Source: Lingula anatina
Taxonomy: Eukaryota; Brachiopoda; Lingulata; Lingulida; Lingulidae
Direction of reading: 5' to 3'
Assembly (NCBI RefSeq): GCF_001039355.2
Contig: NW_019775780.1
Location: forward strand, 434,001-498,000
DNA: 64,000 bases
Of this stretch, positions 21,787 through 34,094 are shown in pieces (within the stretch, counting starts at the first letter, position 1; each line of letters opens with the position of its first letter). Under the pieces are notes generated by a model that saw nothing but the letters and a program-made list of their open reading frames with translations, was not told the origin of the DNA and did not search any database. Made by a program: the position numbers and the translations under genes.

Positions 21787-22716
21787 GTGAGTTAATGTAC
21801 TTCGTTAATCAGCTAAAAGACACAGGTAGGCCATAAGAAATTCATTATTCACATAGAAAAAACAATTATCAAAGCAGCAGGCCCTCCAACCTGTATAATC
21901 AATAATGCTTTTAGCTAATCCTTTTACCTTGTAACAAAGAAAAATCCATAGTGGCCAGCATAGAGCATTGGAGGATCTCTAATCAACAAAGTATTAATGA
22001 TGGTGATTATTCTGTTGGAAGACTTGCGTTGATTCACCACCAGTCCGATGACTAAGTGGCCGTTAGTCTTGTTGTGCTATCAAAGGTTGGAGCAGTGTCC
22101 CAATGGCCAATCAATATGTATAGTATGCAGATGAGTTCTCTGGCAAAGCTATTATTTATGCCTTAATCAGACAGAAAGGAAATCCTCTCCAAGAGCAATT
22201 GTGTTTTCCACTTGTCTTCCCCCTGGAAGATGATGTATTTCAATCACAAGGTGTTGAGTGCAGCACCTGATGAACAACGGTTCGTATTGTCCTGATGTTT
22301 TAGGTTGGACATATACCACAGTAAGGAAGGATCATAAGAAGGAAAACTTGTCTAGATTTACCATGACAGCGTTTCCCGAAGGATCTTAAGATAAACTTCT
22401 TCTCTGGCTATAATTGTGTTCAGTACGCTTATTATTGCTGTGGAATCAAGCAACCTCAATAGTTCTTAAAACAGGCGGGAAACAGCTTCAAGCCAAGGAA
22501 GGCTACAGTATAGAGACATACAAGTGCACATCCATCTATCTGCCTACTATAGCAAATTTATTGTTATTGCCATAGGATTTCATTTGACTTCATTTAACTT
22601 CCATTGAATTAATATAGCTAAGGGATATACACCATTCATAAGCTGGTTGCTGTTTCAAGGGAACTATGTAGTATATATGTTTAAGTGCATGTGTGGGATT
22701 TTTTTCTCTCTTCCAG

Positions 22717-22814
22717 GAATTTTGCCGAGTTTCATCATCACTCGCTGAAATGCCACCTGTGTGGCACTAGCGTACCTTTCTGAGGGTTTTCATGATGTGA
22801 TGGAATTACTTCAA
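22717..22814 (+). other. Possible non-coding (5' UTR) exon
   Basis: Preceded by a long pyrimidine tract (ttttttctctcttccag) and followed by TTCAA|GTAAGT, 98 bp. It contains short upstream ATGs near the 3' end that are closed or unproductive. It may belong to the same 5' UTR as the exons at 20.7, 21.7 and 24.3 kb. Confidence 0.4.
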
Positions 22815-24305
22815 GTAAGTACTAAAGCAGGAAAATGTTGTGGCATAATTTTAAATATAATACTGTTAACAGAACTTTCATCATGATAGAGTTCAGTGTA
22901 TCTGCTGCTTTGCAAAATGAAGTTAATTACATCTGTAGACACTTTTATTTGGTCAGTAGAACTCACTCGAGAGAGTTTTTTTTTTACAAAAAAGTTTATA
23001 TAATTATGTAGAACTTAATTCACTTTCCTTTCCTTATTAATAAATCCTTTCAAAGATTTAAAAATTAAACAATTAGAATCTAGTATCTTTATGCAATGCT
23101 TGTCTTAATTTGTAACAAATTACATTTGTTGGATTCATGAAACTTTAATTTTGCCTTCCCCCCCCCCATCTTTGCTGCCTTCTTTCAGTGTTATTCCCAA
23201 AACTATGGACTAAAACTAAACACTAAAATTTCATTGAGGGAGTTCACTATGTCAGAATGTGGGAATCATTTCAGCTTTGTTGATTTCCTGGAGCCATACA
23301 GAGCTGTGATGAGGCTGTGAGCTTGCCACTCAGAAAGTGGTTAGAAATCGTTTGGTAATGTGGCAGTCCGGATAATGGGAAAAGATGACTCACCACTGTG
23401 GTTACTTGCTTTTCGTTTGCTTGTTGACATTCAATTCTGGGTATTGACTGAGTCTGCATTCTCAGAGATTTGTGTAAATTTTCTAATTACAGTTCAACTC
23501 TTACTTTGTTAGTGGACTTGTCATTTTTCCTAGTACATGGTTGCCAGGTGGAATCTGTTTCTTCCTCATTAGAGAGCATCACTCGAGAAGGAAACTTTTT
23601 TTGTTTTTATTTATCACCTAGCTTATGAATTATTCAAGCTCTTGAGTATACTGTTATGTTTCCCTTCTAGTGACTGGTTCTCTGACAGCTGATGACATGC
23701 ACTTAGACTGTCTGACCAGAGAAACTCATCAAAACCCAGGGAAATGTAGAAAGGATATTCAGAAAGTCTAGGCATGAAGCCACATTGATATTACTACCAG
23801 AGAGAAGTAACATCATTCCAAATTGTGTTTTGGTGTTTTTCTGAGAATTTGCATTAACTATGTAGATAGACACTGGTCTAAGCTTCCAGGATACATGTTG
23901 TGGACTAATACACGCAAGCAAGCATGCACCAGGGAATTGAATAAGTGAGCTGAAAAAGTAGGCTTTCATTTTACACATGACTAAACTGACTTTTTTATTT
24001 CTGAATGTCAAACTATGGTTGACTTGTATTTTCTTTCCAAGGAAAAATATATTACCATGGCTCATGAGGACGACTAGCATCAAGGTCTCAGTATATTGAG
24101 AAATAAACCTCTTAGAGAACCACAGGTTTTCATACACTGACCAAGGAGGCATGCACAGTGAGTCAACTTGAGGATTGGAATATTAACGAGATGATCTTCT
24201 GGGCCAGAGATTTTCCTGCATTTTTGGATTATTACTACTACCAAAGAAGATGTTATTGCATAGTTGTTGAGTAAAGCAGCATATATTATCACCAGGAAGA
24301 GCAAG

Positions 24306-24389
24306 ATGGCAGCATCACCATCAGTTTCAGAGACGCTGAAGAAAGATGGAAAGAAAAAGTCTCAGTACAGCGTGGCCCAGACAGTCAGG
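24306..24389 (+). CDS. First coding exon A of an unidentified long gene (28 codons)
   Basis: ATG in good context (aagATGG), then 28 codons: MAASPSVSETLKKDGKKK followed by SQYSVAQTVR, ending at AGG|GTAGGT in phase 0. An in-frame TAG lies 43 bases upstream, so this is a genuine N-terminus rather than an internal exon; a CAG acceptor-like site at 24292-24294 could start the exon at 24295. The peptide is hydrophilic and lysine-rich, with no signal peptide. I do not recognise it. It is the first of four phase-0 start exons on this strand. Confidence 0.5.
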
Positions 24390-27300
24390 GTAGGTGCTAA
24401 TTGAGTGACATTAATATTTGATTGTCAATGCATCAATTATTGCAGCAGCTTTATTAGCTCAGTTTTCTATCCAGTCTAGATTGGGGATAGATTGCTACAT
24501 CTCTTTTTATAGCACTTGCTGAGAGCCAGTTGACGACTCTGATGTGTTATTTTGTGGTGGATGCATAATGTTGTAAGTGGGTGGGGATTGTTGGAATAAG
24601 AAAAAAAACCCGATGGTCTCAAATATAATTATGGATAAATTTCCAGTGTTTTGTGATAGAATGAAATAATGTGCGTGTGCGCGTGGTGCTAATGCACAGC
24701 AGAAATAAGTAATGAGCAGGTAAAAGATGTTCAAATGAAAAATATCAGGTTTGAATTACTCGTTTTTGGCAGGAATTTGTTTTTAGAGAAGCACCTCTGT
24801 TGAACCTTTCTTGCCTGTAAACACCATTTGTGTTTTATTTTTTACTCAGTTTGATTGATTTCAGAACTACTGAATGCCAGGTATTTTGACTGCAAGAGAA
24901 ATGTATTTATGCAGGAAATAAGTATTACACAGATAGTGGAAATACATACAAGATCAGGCCATTCTCATTATAGACTACTAGCTGCGGCCTTTGTTTTATT
25001 GTGATGTTATGACAAAGCAGGTGAACCAGATAGAGTCCTGTTATATCCTTGCCAAAACCTTACTCAAGTGTGGAATTTAACTAGAGGGCAGGGTTTAAAC
25101 AATGAATTTACATGGCAGTTGATTGAGATAAATGGTTCTACAAGCAGCAGCAGCTAGGAAGAATTATCATTGATTTTCCGTCCCCATATTCCTTTTCTCT
25201 TTTGTTGTCATTGCTTGGTTTCTTTAAGGCCCTGCAGGCAGGTGTTACAGAAGAAATGCAGATGTGTTTATTTGGGGTTCTTTTGTTGTTTGCCATTACA
25301 CGTCCAAATGATATTGCCCTACATGAGCGTAATAATTGTGTTGAAACATTCAATACCTGAAGCACCTTGGGAAAATTACCATATTCAGTTTGGTCTTGGT
25401 CAATAAAATTGGTGTCACCCAATGTCAGTGAGAGAAAGATTGAGAATTCAACTATGAGTATTATTCCTGTTTGGTTTTCTTGCAAATAGAAGTTAATATT
25501 GAAGCAGATTTGTTTATTGTGTGGTAGTTTTTTTATGGAGAAACATATGCAGGGGCGGATTTAGGGAGTCTTCTGGGTCTTCCGGAAGACGGTCAGATTT
25601 TCAAGTTTACATTGACGGGTATCTAAATTTTTCTGTCGGAAGACGGTCAAAAATGGAGGATGGATCAACAAAGATAATTTGGAAGACTGTCAGAAAATAA
25701 CTCTGGATCCGCCCCTGATATGTAGTAGTACATAAATAGAACATCTCAATTAGGTAGAATGGTTTTGGTATCAGTGAGTAAGAGCTGCATAAATGCACCA
25801 ATTAAACTAAATATTATTGGCAGGTCTTTTTCAACATTTATCATAGTTTACCCACAGAAAGATTAAGATATTTCTTGAAAAAAGGATCTTAAAACAGCTG
25901 TAATATTACACGTTTGACACACCATTGTTTGATCATATATCCTTTCTATTTGCAAAAATGTCAGAGTTGATATATCATGTGCTACTGCTTCAGGTGATTT
26001 CAATGCAAAGGTCATTACGCACAGATATTTGATTCTTTTCTTATTTGACACTTAAAGATGAATTATAGTTTTTTCCAGCAGTATTCCATAAAGGTATTTC
26101 CTGAGATTATACAGAAACTAGTGGTCCTAATGCGACGGAGTAGTTAGATTTGTTTTTTTATAGATTTTTCTAGCATAAAATGATTAATACATCGTTTTAA
26201 TGTTTGGGGAAAACATGGTTCAGTTTTTCTGCCCACCATTTGTGATGAATGATCTGATCATTTCCTCATATTATGCACCGTGCATTCAATAATAATGTGA
26301 GACTGATTGAAAATCATTATAAACCAAGTCAAGCACTTAAATTAGAACACACCATTTTGGATTCTTTTCAGGCGATGTAGCTTACTACAAGAAGGTAGAA
26401 AACATGCTCAGCAATGTCTGTACCTGTGGCACTTGAGTTGATTTCTCTGTCTGTTTACATAATCTTGTAACTTGTAATTTTGCTTCCATTAGTTGTGTAA
26501 AACTATACTTGATATAACTGAATACACACCAGGATTCATTGGGTCTTAGACGTTCAGAAAAACATTGAGGTATTTTGCTATAAAAAGGCATTTATCAACC
26601 TGTTTAGTATGAAATAAAGTAGGCTCCTACATGTAGGCCAGCTCTATGGACAGGCAGTTAGGAACACACTCTTCTGCACTGTATAAAGTGGTTACTAAGA
26701 TTTCAACTGCTGTGCTACTGCAGAAATACTAAGTGGATAAAAACAGTTTTCCTTTATGTGAAGAAGGTATCTTTGCATGTATTTTACACTAAAATGTAAA
26801 AAGATACTGTTACATAAAACAAATAAAGCACACAACACAGACTCCCCACTCTGTCCAAATCTTACAGGTTATCAATAATTTTCACCATTGTTTCTTCATT
26901 TTCCAAGAATATGTTTCCAGGAACATCACTCCTGGAGTGTTCCGCACACAGTAGATATGATGACAGTGTAAATATCCCGTATGCTGATTACACACCACTT
27001 GGCTTTTATTGCCTGTGCACACCATCACTGTCAACTACTGCCAGATAAGACGGAGAGGGGTTTCTTTACCTTGCCATTTTTTATCATTATTGAGTTGCTA
27101 ATGTGGATTGAGTTACCTATCTGCTTGCTTAATTTTTTTTTTTTTTTTGTATAAAATAGGCAGTAGGAATTCTCCTCTTTCCAAGAACTTGTTTTGTATC
27201 TGATATTACTTTGAAATAATTTTTGCATTATTGGAGTGTATAATCAGTGCGCTATGTTTGCTTAGTGCTGCCAAATATAGCAGAAAATTTCCTGTTCTTG

Positions 27301-30300
27301 TTTGACGTTATTGTGATTGAGTTTGTAATGAAGATTGAAACACCTTTCATTTTACTGCACTTAGTGGGATTTGTGATACATGGATTTTTAAACCTCTCAC
27401 AATGATTATTGAGATCTAGCCTTCATTTATTCCAGCACTGCAGTTGAAAGATTTCACATTGATATCTAGAATGCCCTAGTAGGTCCTATCCCCCCAGAGC
27501 CTTTGCAGGTTTTCATAAAGTAGTTAGAAAGCCTGCTAAGTAGACCTACCCAGAAAAAAAAACACATAATTACTCACATAGTTTAATTTTTTTTATTTTG
27601 TTCTCTTTTTACGTATTGTTGGGTTATTGTATTTTTCATTTAAAGAAATATAAGGTGGGGATAGCATGTACAATGCAGTTCTGTTATACTGCTGACTGGC
27701 CTTATCTCTTACTATTTGCATAGTGCACAATATGTTCCAGTGCATAAATATACATTTACTTAAAACTTAATAATGGACAAAAGATGAATAAAACAAGTAT
27801 GTCGCTTTGTAAAAATATATGTCAATTTTCTATACCCCATGTCATCTTTTTATTACCCATGAGTACGCTAATAAAATGCCCCAGTTTGTTTCCAGATGAT
27901 TCAAGGCAAGCGCAGCAATGGTCACATACAAAATAATAGAGACAAACAATACGTAAATCTATCTGTTCGCCAGATGTCATAGTACAGTGTTCCTGCCATT
28001 CTATTGTGTCCTGGTCTGTGGGATCAATAAGGCCAGACCGCTGCCTGGGTGCTTTCTGATACAGAACAAGGCATGCTGATTGCTAATCTGATCAAGAGAT
28101 CTAGAGGTGTTTGCATTGTATTCATACAAATTAAGATCTGGCTGGATAATACATGGGATTTTCTTTGTAATGTATTAAATTTGCAGGGTTCTGCATCAGT
28201 TGGGCTTTACTTTAAAGTCCAAAATTGTAATCTACTTTGATCCAGGATAAATATGTATAGTAATATTCCATGCAGTGGAGTAAAATTTAATAATCTGGTT
28301 AAGCTACATCCATTTTTACTTTTGTTATAAAGTGTTAAGCTGAACCATCACTGTTGATTACCTGTGTCAAGATGGACTTAGATTTTGAATCAATTGGTTT
28401 GAATTGAGACCATGTAACCATTGAAGTTGTTTAGTGATATGTCTGTGTATTAAGGGTGTAATGATGGTGTTGGTTAAGGTACTAGTAGAATATTGGGAAG
28501 TACCCCATATAAAGAGGCTAGTTTGAAAGAGGCTAGTCAGTAGTCTGAACAATGAAAAATAGAATGAATTAATACAATGGTATTTGTGAAAGAGAAAAGA
28601 TGATCGCCACATAGCATTACGTTTAAAATAAATAAATAAATAAATCATAGATAAATAAATGTTTTTTTCTTAAATTGATTGTCAATTTGGGCATTTAGAG
28701 GTAGCTCTAGATGCTTTTACCTTTCTCTGGCTGTGGTTCATTGACCTGTTCTTTAGATTGTTAAGAGATGCTTACAGAGAAAGATGCTGTTTATGGGTGG
28801 GCTGAGTAGACAAGGGACATGGGCCATGACTTCATTTTGCACACACACTCACAACCAGTTCATTACTATAGCTCTTTAATCATCAAAAATGATGAAAGTA
28901 AATTGCATAACCTATTATAAACTTGTAGTAAATTTTTCTTATTGGTGTATGCTCACAGCTATGAAGTGTACCTAGAGATTTGCAAACATAACCATGATAT
29001 CAATTTGGCTGCAACAACACCATAAGATCAGCTGTTCTCTTCAAAGCTCATAACACAGTTGTGTATAAAACTATTCAGACAACAGGAAAGATTCAGTTCA
29101 ATTTAATTCTCGTTAAGTCCAGGTCTAAATGTATTGAGGCAGTGCTTCACATCTTGCTCAGTTGTCTACATGGTTACAGCATCCCAAGGGTAAAATTAAT
29201 CTAAATCAAACAGAAAGAACATGTATCAGAGAGCACTGTCTGTGTCAGGAGCAGTCTTTTTATAAGAAAAAGCAGTTCACTTGAATATCACTTGAACAAT
29301 TTCACAATTTGGGGGGAAATGGAAGGCACAGTTGTAAGTCTTTGTTTTTGCCCTCGCATGCTTATATTGATATGTAGATTTCTCTCCATTAGTTAATTAA
29401 ATTGGTCCCAGATTTTTGTGTTTGATCAGTCTCAGTTATGGTACGTCATGGCTGACACTTGGACAGATTTGGCTTTGACACTTGGTTTTGGGGAAAAAAA
29501 TCAATATCTAATGAAGCTGATTGTATGCAGTGATGATTTAAAAGATGGTTGATAGATAGATCATAACCTAATTTAGATAATCCTAATCAAAATCTCCATG
29601 GAAATAGTGTGGATGCAGATGTTGAATTGTTCAACCAAGATGTAGAGAAGTAAACTGTCACCTTTAGAAAATAGAAAATTTGACATCCTTAGACTGCTAT
29701 GTATTTCAGAAATCATTGATGTGTAGATGAGTAGGCTTTCAAATATTCATGGTATTCAGTGTCTTCTGAGATATTATTCATAAATGAAGCTCGGTAAATT
29801 GTTTTAAGTGTGAAGGATTTCATGATTGTCACCCAGTAAATAATTCCAATGAAGTCCAAAGGTTCAATGTGCAGTGCCCTTTGTCTGATATTACTCCCTA
29901 TCCGATATTGAACACCTCTTTTCTTGTTTTTGTGATCAGTTCTCTATTTGTGTTGATTCATAATGAATAAGTGGTTTTAGGGTCCAGTGTTTGCTTAAGA
30001 CTGCCTCTTTCCCATAAAATCATTAGCATTTGTCTGGTGTAGGATACAATATCAAGTCAGTGAAGGATGTTTGGGTAACAGCAGGAATGGTTTGCTGGCC
30101 CTGGTTGTAACCTTCTGTAACCTTTTTCCTTTAAGACAAACTGTCATGTTGTTCATTCTCTATCATGCCTTGTTGATATTCGACTTTAATAATCATATCA
30201 ATGAGAAGTTGTTGCTAATTTAAAAGAGTCACTCTTTCTTTTCTATTTAACTAAAGGTAAACCCATTTTGATGCAAATGAATATTATTATTTTCCAAGTG

Positions 30301-33300
30301 ACTCATGCTGGATAGGAAACTGTAGCATCATTGCTATAAGAACAAAATTGATTATTTCAGTTTTAGTTTTCTCATTTGTTCAGTTGATATCCAGTTAACA
30401 GTAATTTGACTTCAGTTGAATCATCCTGACCATCTCTTAAAGAAAATGTAATTTTGACTAATATAATTTAATTACAAAGTTTATGAGCATGATTTCTGCA
30501 GATATTTATTGTGGCATTTAAAATTAATGTTACAAAAATACTGAATGTTACATAAAAATTTTTGTTTCATGTTTTGATGTGCTCTCATTTCATTAGCAAA
30601 AACTTCACACTGTGTTGATATTGCCCTATTGCATGTGTATTCAATCAAATAAAGTCATGCATCCAATGGTTGGAAAAGGTCAAAAGAAAAAATACAAATT
30701 ATATAGCAGAGGACTAGTGTCCCACATGGAAATCAAATGTCACTTCAATACTCCTAGTACTCCACAATTCTGTGATGTGATATGGGACACAAAATCATTA
30801 TGGGGAATAATGAAAGTGCATTTAGTAATGGAGAAAGGGAAGTGGTCAATATGAAATATGAATCTGTTCAGGAAATGGTGCCATTAGGACAGGACCAAAA
30901 ACATTTTCATTATAAGTCATTTGAAAGACATCAAATAATTAAGATTTGGTGTCAGGTTTTTATTTAATTGTAGCTTATTTGTCTTCTGCTTTTCTTTGTT
31001 CAAAGTCCAGTTATCTTCATGTTGGACAGCCATTTGACCTTTATAGTCATATACATCAATATCATACCAATATATTCCCATGGACAATAACTTTATAATC
31101 TTTTAGGTTTGGTGTTTTTTTTTTTTTTTTCATTTGACCAGTATTTCACTAAATTTGATTTTAACTCTTTCTGTAAATATGATTAGAACTGAATTGTAAT
31201 ATTTGGCATAGCTTGTAGAGAAGTTTGTTTGTCAGTTTTATATAAAGATAGTACAGTCCTGTTTAACGTGTCCTGTGCTAATTGCCATAGGTAAGTCATG
31301 TAAAAAAGAATGATTTTGCGTCTTATATCCTTATGTTTATTATCCCAAAGAAATTATTACAGTTGGTATTGGAAAGATAAGATTGTGTTCAGTTGTTAAG
31401 TGTTATAGGTGTGACAACACAATCAGTCTGTAGCTTCTCCTACCAGGTTCTATTGCTTTAAAGATTGCATTACTAAGGATCTGTGAAAAAAAACCAATAG
31501 GTAGCTTTCTGGTTTGTTTGATGCATAATTATGCATCTTTTACAAGCTCAAATGATACAGATATCTTTTGAATAATTTAATTTAAATGCCAAGTAATTTT
31601 TTCTTATTTTATAAAATTGATTTTATCTTTTCCAGTGATATATGATTTTTAAAGGCCAAGAAATATCTAAAACGTAAAAGAGTTGAAATTGCCTTGTGTT
31701 GTGTGTCTGTTCACTATTTTTGCACTTTTAAAAGTAAATGTATTGAATTTAATGTTGTCTGATGTAAGAAGATATGAAGGATCTTGTAGCTAAGCTTGAG
31801 ATGAAATAGGACCACAGTATTTAGGGGATACATAAAGAAACCATGTTTGGGGTAGCCTCTGGCAAAACTTACTCCAGACAGGAAATGTAAGTATTGGACA
31901 ATATCTGTACCAGGGAAGCATGATGTTACTTGGGTAATCTGAAACCTTTTTTTTTTAACTAGACCAACTTTTTAAACTGGATGTACCATAATTGACTTCA
32001 ACCAATGGTCAGAATACATAGGGACTTGTAAATTTTAAAACCAGATGTGCAGTGATCGGGTTATCTTGTTATGTCAGTTAGACAATTTCTGCTGTAAATT
32101 AGGCCTGTTGTGCACACAGCCATAGTGAGTCAGAGAACGAGGGACAGAGTTTCAGACTGTTGTTGTTACATGTGTTTGATTTCAAGTATTGTGTCAACTC
32201 CTTTTATGTCCTAGTGTACATTCAGTGGGGTTGTTTTAGCAAACACAGTTTTTGTTTAGTTAAAGCACCTACCTATCCTCAGGCATGGGCTGTTTCAGTT
32301 AGTTAAGCCTTATTTACTGAGATTATTAAAGCCTTGAATTAACTAGACCATAAATCTACAAGTTTTGTTTAATCCACCTATCAAAATATTTTTGACACTA
32401 ATTTAATCTGTGGACATTGTTTAGAAAAAGGAATGAATTGTGCCAGGACTGTTTTTCCCAGGGAATATGAGGTGATGACATTTGAAAACAAGGATTACAG
32501 AAAGAAATGTAAGCTGATTAATCCCATATAGCACCATTGGTTTGATGTAATAACAGACATTACGGTCAACAGAATGACAGGTAGAGAACCGACTGGGCAC
32601 AAATCTAAAAAGCTTTAGGTTGAATTGAAGTGTAGACAACCAACTTAAAGGCATTATTACTTGTTTATGATCCTGTTGTTGTGAAGCATTTTGGAGGAAT
32701 GTATAGGCTGTATTGTTGCTGTGAGGGGAATCAGAGGATGGTATTTGTCACCTAGGACCTGTCAGAATAGGCTCCTGTTTTGTGCAAAAATGAAGTTCAT
32801 TGAAAATGTTACAATAAAACTGTGTTCATATTTAAGGATACAAGTTTAACACAAAAAAAAAAAAAAAACTAGAAAGAGATATATGTTAACTAGAAAGGCA
32901 ACTGCAGGAAACAAGCAACTAGAGGATTTTACACTTTATTAACAAGCAAATGCAGTGATACATTCCCAGCTTGGTGAATCAAAAACACATATACTACCAC
33001 AGTAATTAACCTGGGCCTTTAAAAGAAGCTTGTTGGAGGCCGTGGAAAGTCTGGAGAGCAATTATAGCAGGAAGTTAAGAGATAGTATATTGGAGGCAGG
33101 TAAGGGGAAGATGGACCATTAACTTTGCCCTTCATTACTTAGAACCAGTCTCCCAGATAGCAAGGTGTTCTTACTTAGCGCACAGCAGACTGTTTCTCGG
33201 ACCATTTAACAAGACCTACAGAAACTGCCTCCTTCCAGGGATGGTTTTCACTTGAACTTTGGATAAAAGAGATATTGCAACACTAAGTTTTTTGATGTGT

Positions 33301-33980
33301 TTTTCCTGAAGGATGTGTTCGATTAAGGTGGAATAGCAACTAACATATCATACGGATTTCAGAGTTTTGCAGATCTTTATTTTATTTCTGTTTTAACTGA
33401 AGATTGCATAGAATATTTGGAGAAGTTTTATTCATCAGTGTTGCATATTAATGAAGAAGGATTCTGTGACTTTGTTCCAATTAGACAAGTTTGTGACAAG
33501 ACTTTTTTAATGTCATATAAAGGTTCATTTTATCAAAGAAAATCTGCTGGGATCTCGCAGTTCTGTGGAAAAATTTGAAATTTGACTTCTGGCAGGTACA
33601 CTGTAGGTCTCCACCATTTACTCTTGTAATGGGAATACGTGGTGGTGGATTACTGAAGTTTATGTGTTAGTTTTACTTGAGGAGAACTAGCCAGCAGTTC
33701 CTTCCTGGAAATTCTTGTCAATTTTGCAAAGACTGCTTTAAGGCTTTGTATTTCCAAAAGTGACAGTGAGTAAGGAACCTGTATTAGAGCATAAAAGAGG
33801 TTTTCATTTAGTTTTGTAAGATACTTCTATAGCTTCTCTTTTGGAATTGTTATTGGTAGATTTTTGAGAAGTTATAAAGAGGCAAATGTAACTGGAGATA
33901 CCTGCTGATATAGTTCTGTGAAGTTTTTTAATACAGCTTTAAAACTGAACTTTCAACAAATTTATTGAATAAACTTGAAG
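24390..33980 (+). other. Intronic DNA between start exons A and B
   Basis: No further coding exon could be supported here. Contents are AT-rich unique-looking sequence, the 168-bp TIR element at 25550-25717, and poly-T/poly-A tracts (for example near 27130, 31115 and 32850). The several hundred bases before 33981 presumably include the 5' UTR and promoter of start exon B; a possible donor site (GGCAG|GTAAGG) sits at about 33100. Confidence 0.5.
25550..25717. mobile_element. 168-bp non-autonomous TIR element with 5-bp target duplication
   Basis: It starts CAGGGGCGGATTTAGG and ends CTGGATCCGCCCCTG, an imperfect terminal inverted repeat of about 15 bp. The element is bracketed immediately by ATATG on both sides (25545-25549 and 25718-25722). 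Inside are three copies of a ggaagacggtc-like motif, two of them followed by ag/aa plus T- or A-rich DNA. CAGGGGCGGAT ends are widespread among hAT-like MITEs, but those normally make 8-bp duplications and only five bases match here, so the superfamily is left open. Confidence 0.8.
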
Positions 33981-34094
33981 ATGAGTACAACATTGAGCAT
34001 CAGACCCTCATGGCTGCCACAGAAAGTGGGTTGTTTTGGCTACATTGGTGGTTACAAGGCAAAAGTACCTAATACAGACCACAAGGAAATTAAG
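33981..34094 (+). CDS. First coding exon B (38 codons), alternative start of the same gene
   Basis: ATG with A at -3, 38 codons (MSTTLSIRPSWLPQKVGCFG then YIGGYKAKVPNTDHKEIK), ending AAG|GTGAGT in phase 0. In-frame TGA at 33966-33968, 12 bases before the ATG. There is no pyrimidine tract before it, so it is a transcript-starting exon and not an internal one. A Trp/Pro- and Gly/Tyr-containing peptide without a recognised domain. Linked to exons A, C and D by strand, phase and pattern only. Confidence 0.45.

Noticed and set aside
23703-24304. Minus-strand frames of 149 and 74 codons opposite the 5' UTR of the long gene
   Set aside because: No recognised motif, no splice or composition support; they overlap the untranslated part before start exon A.
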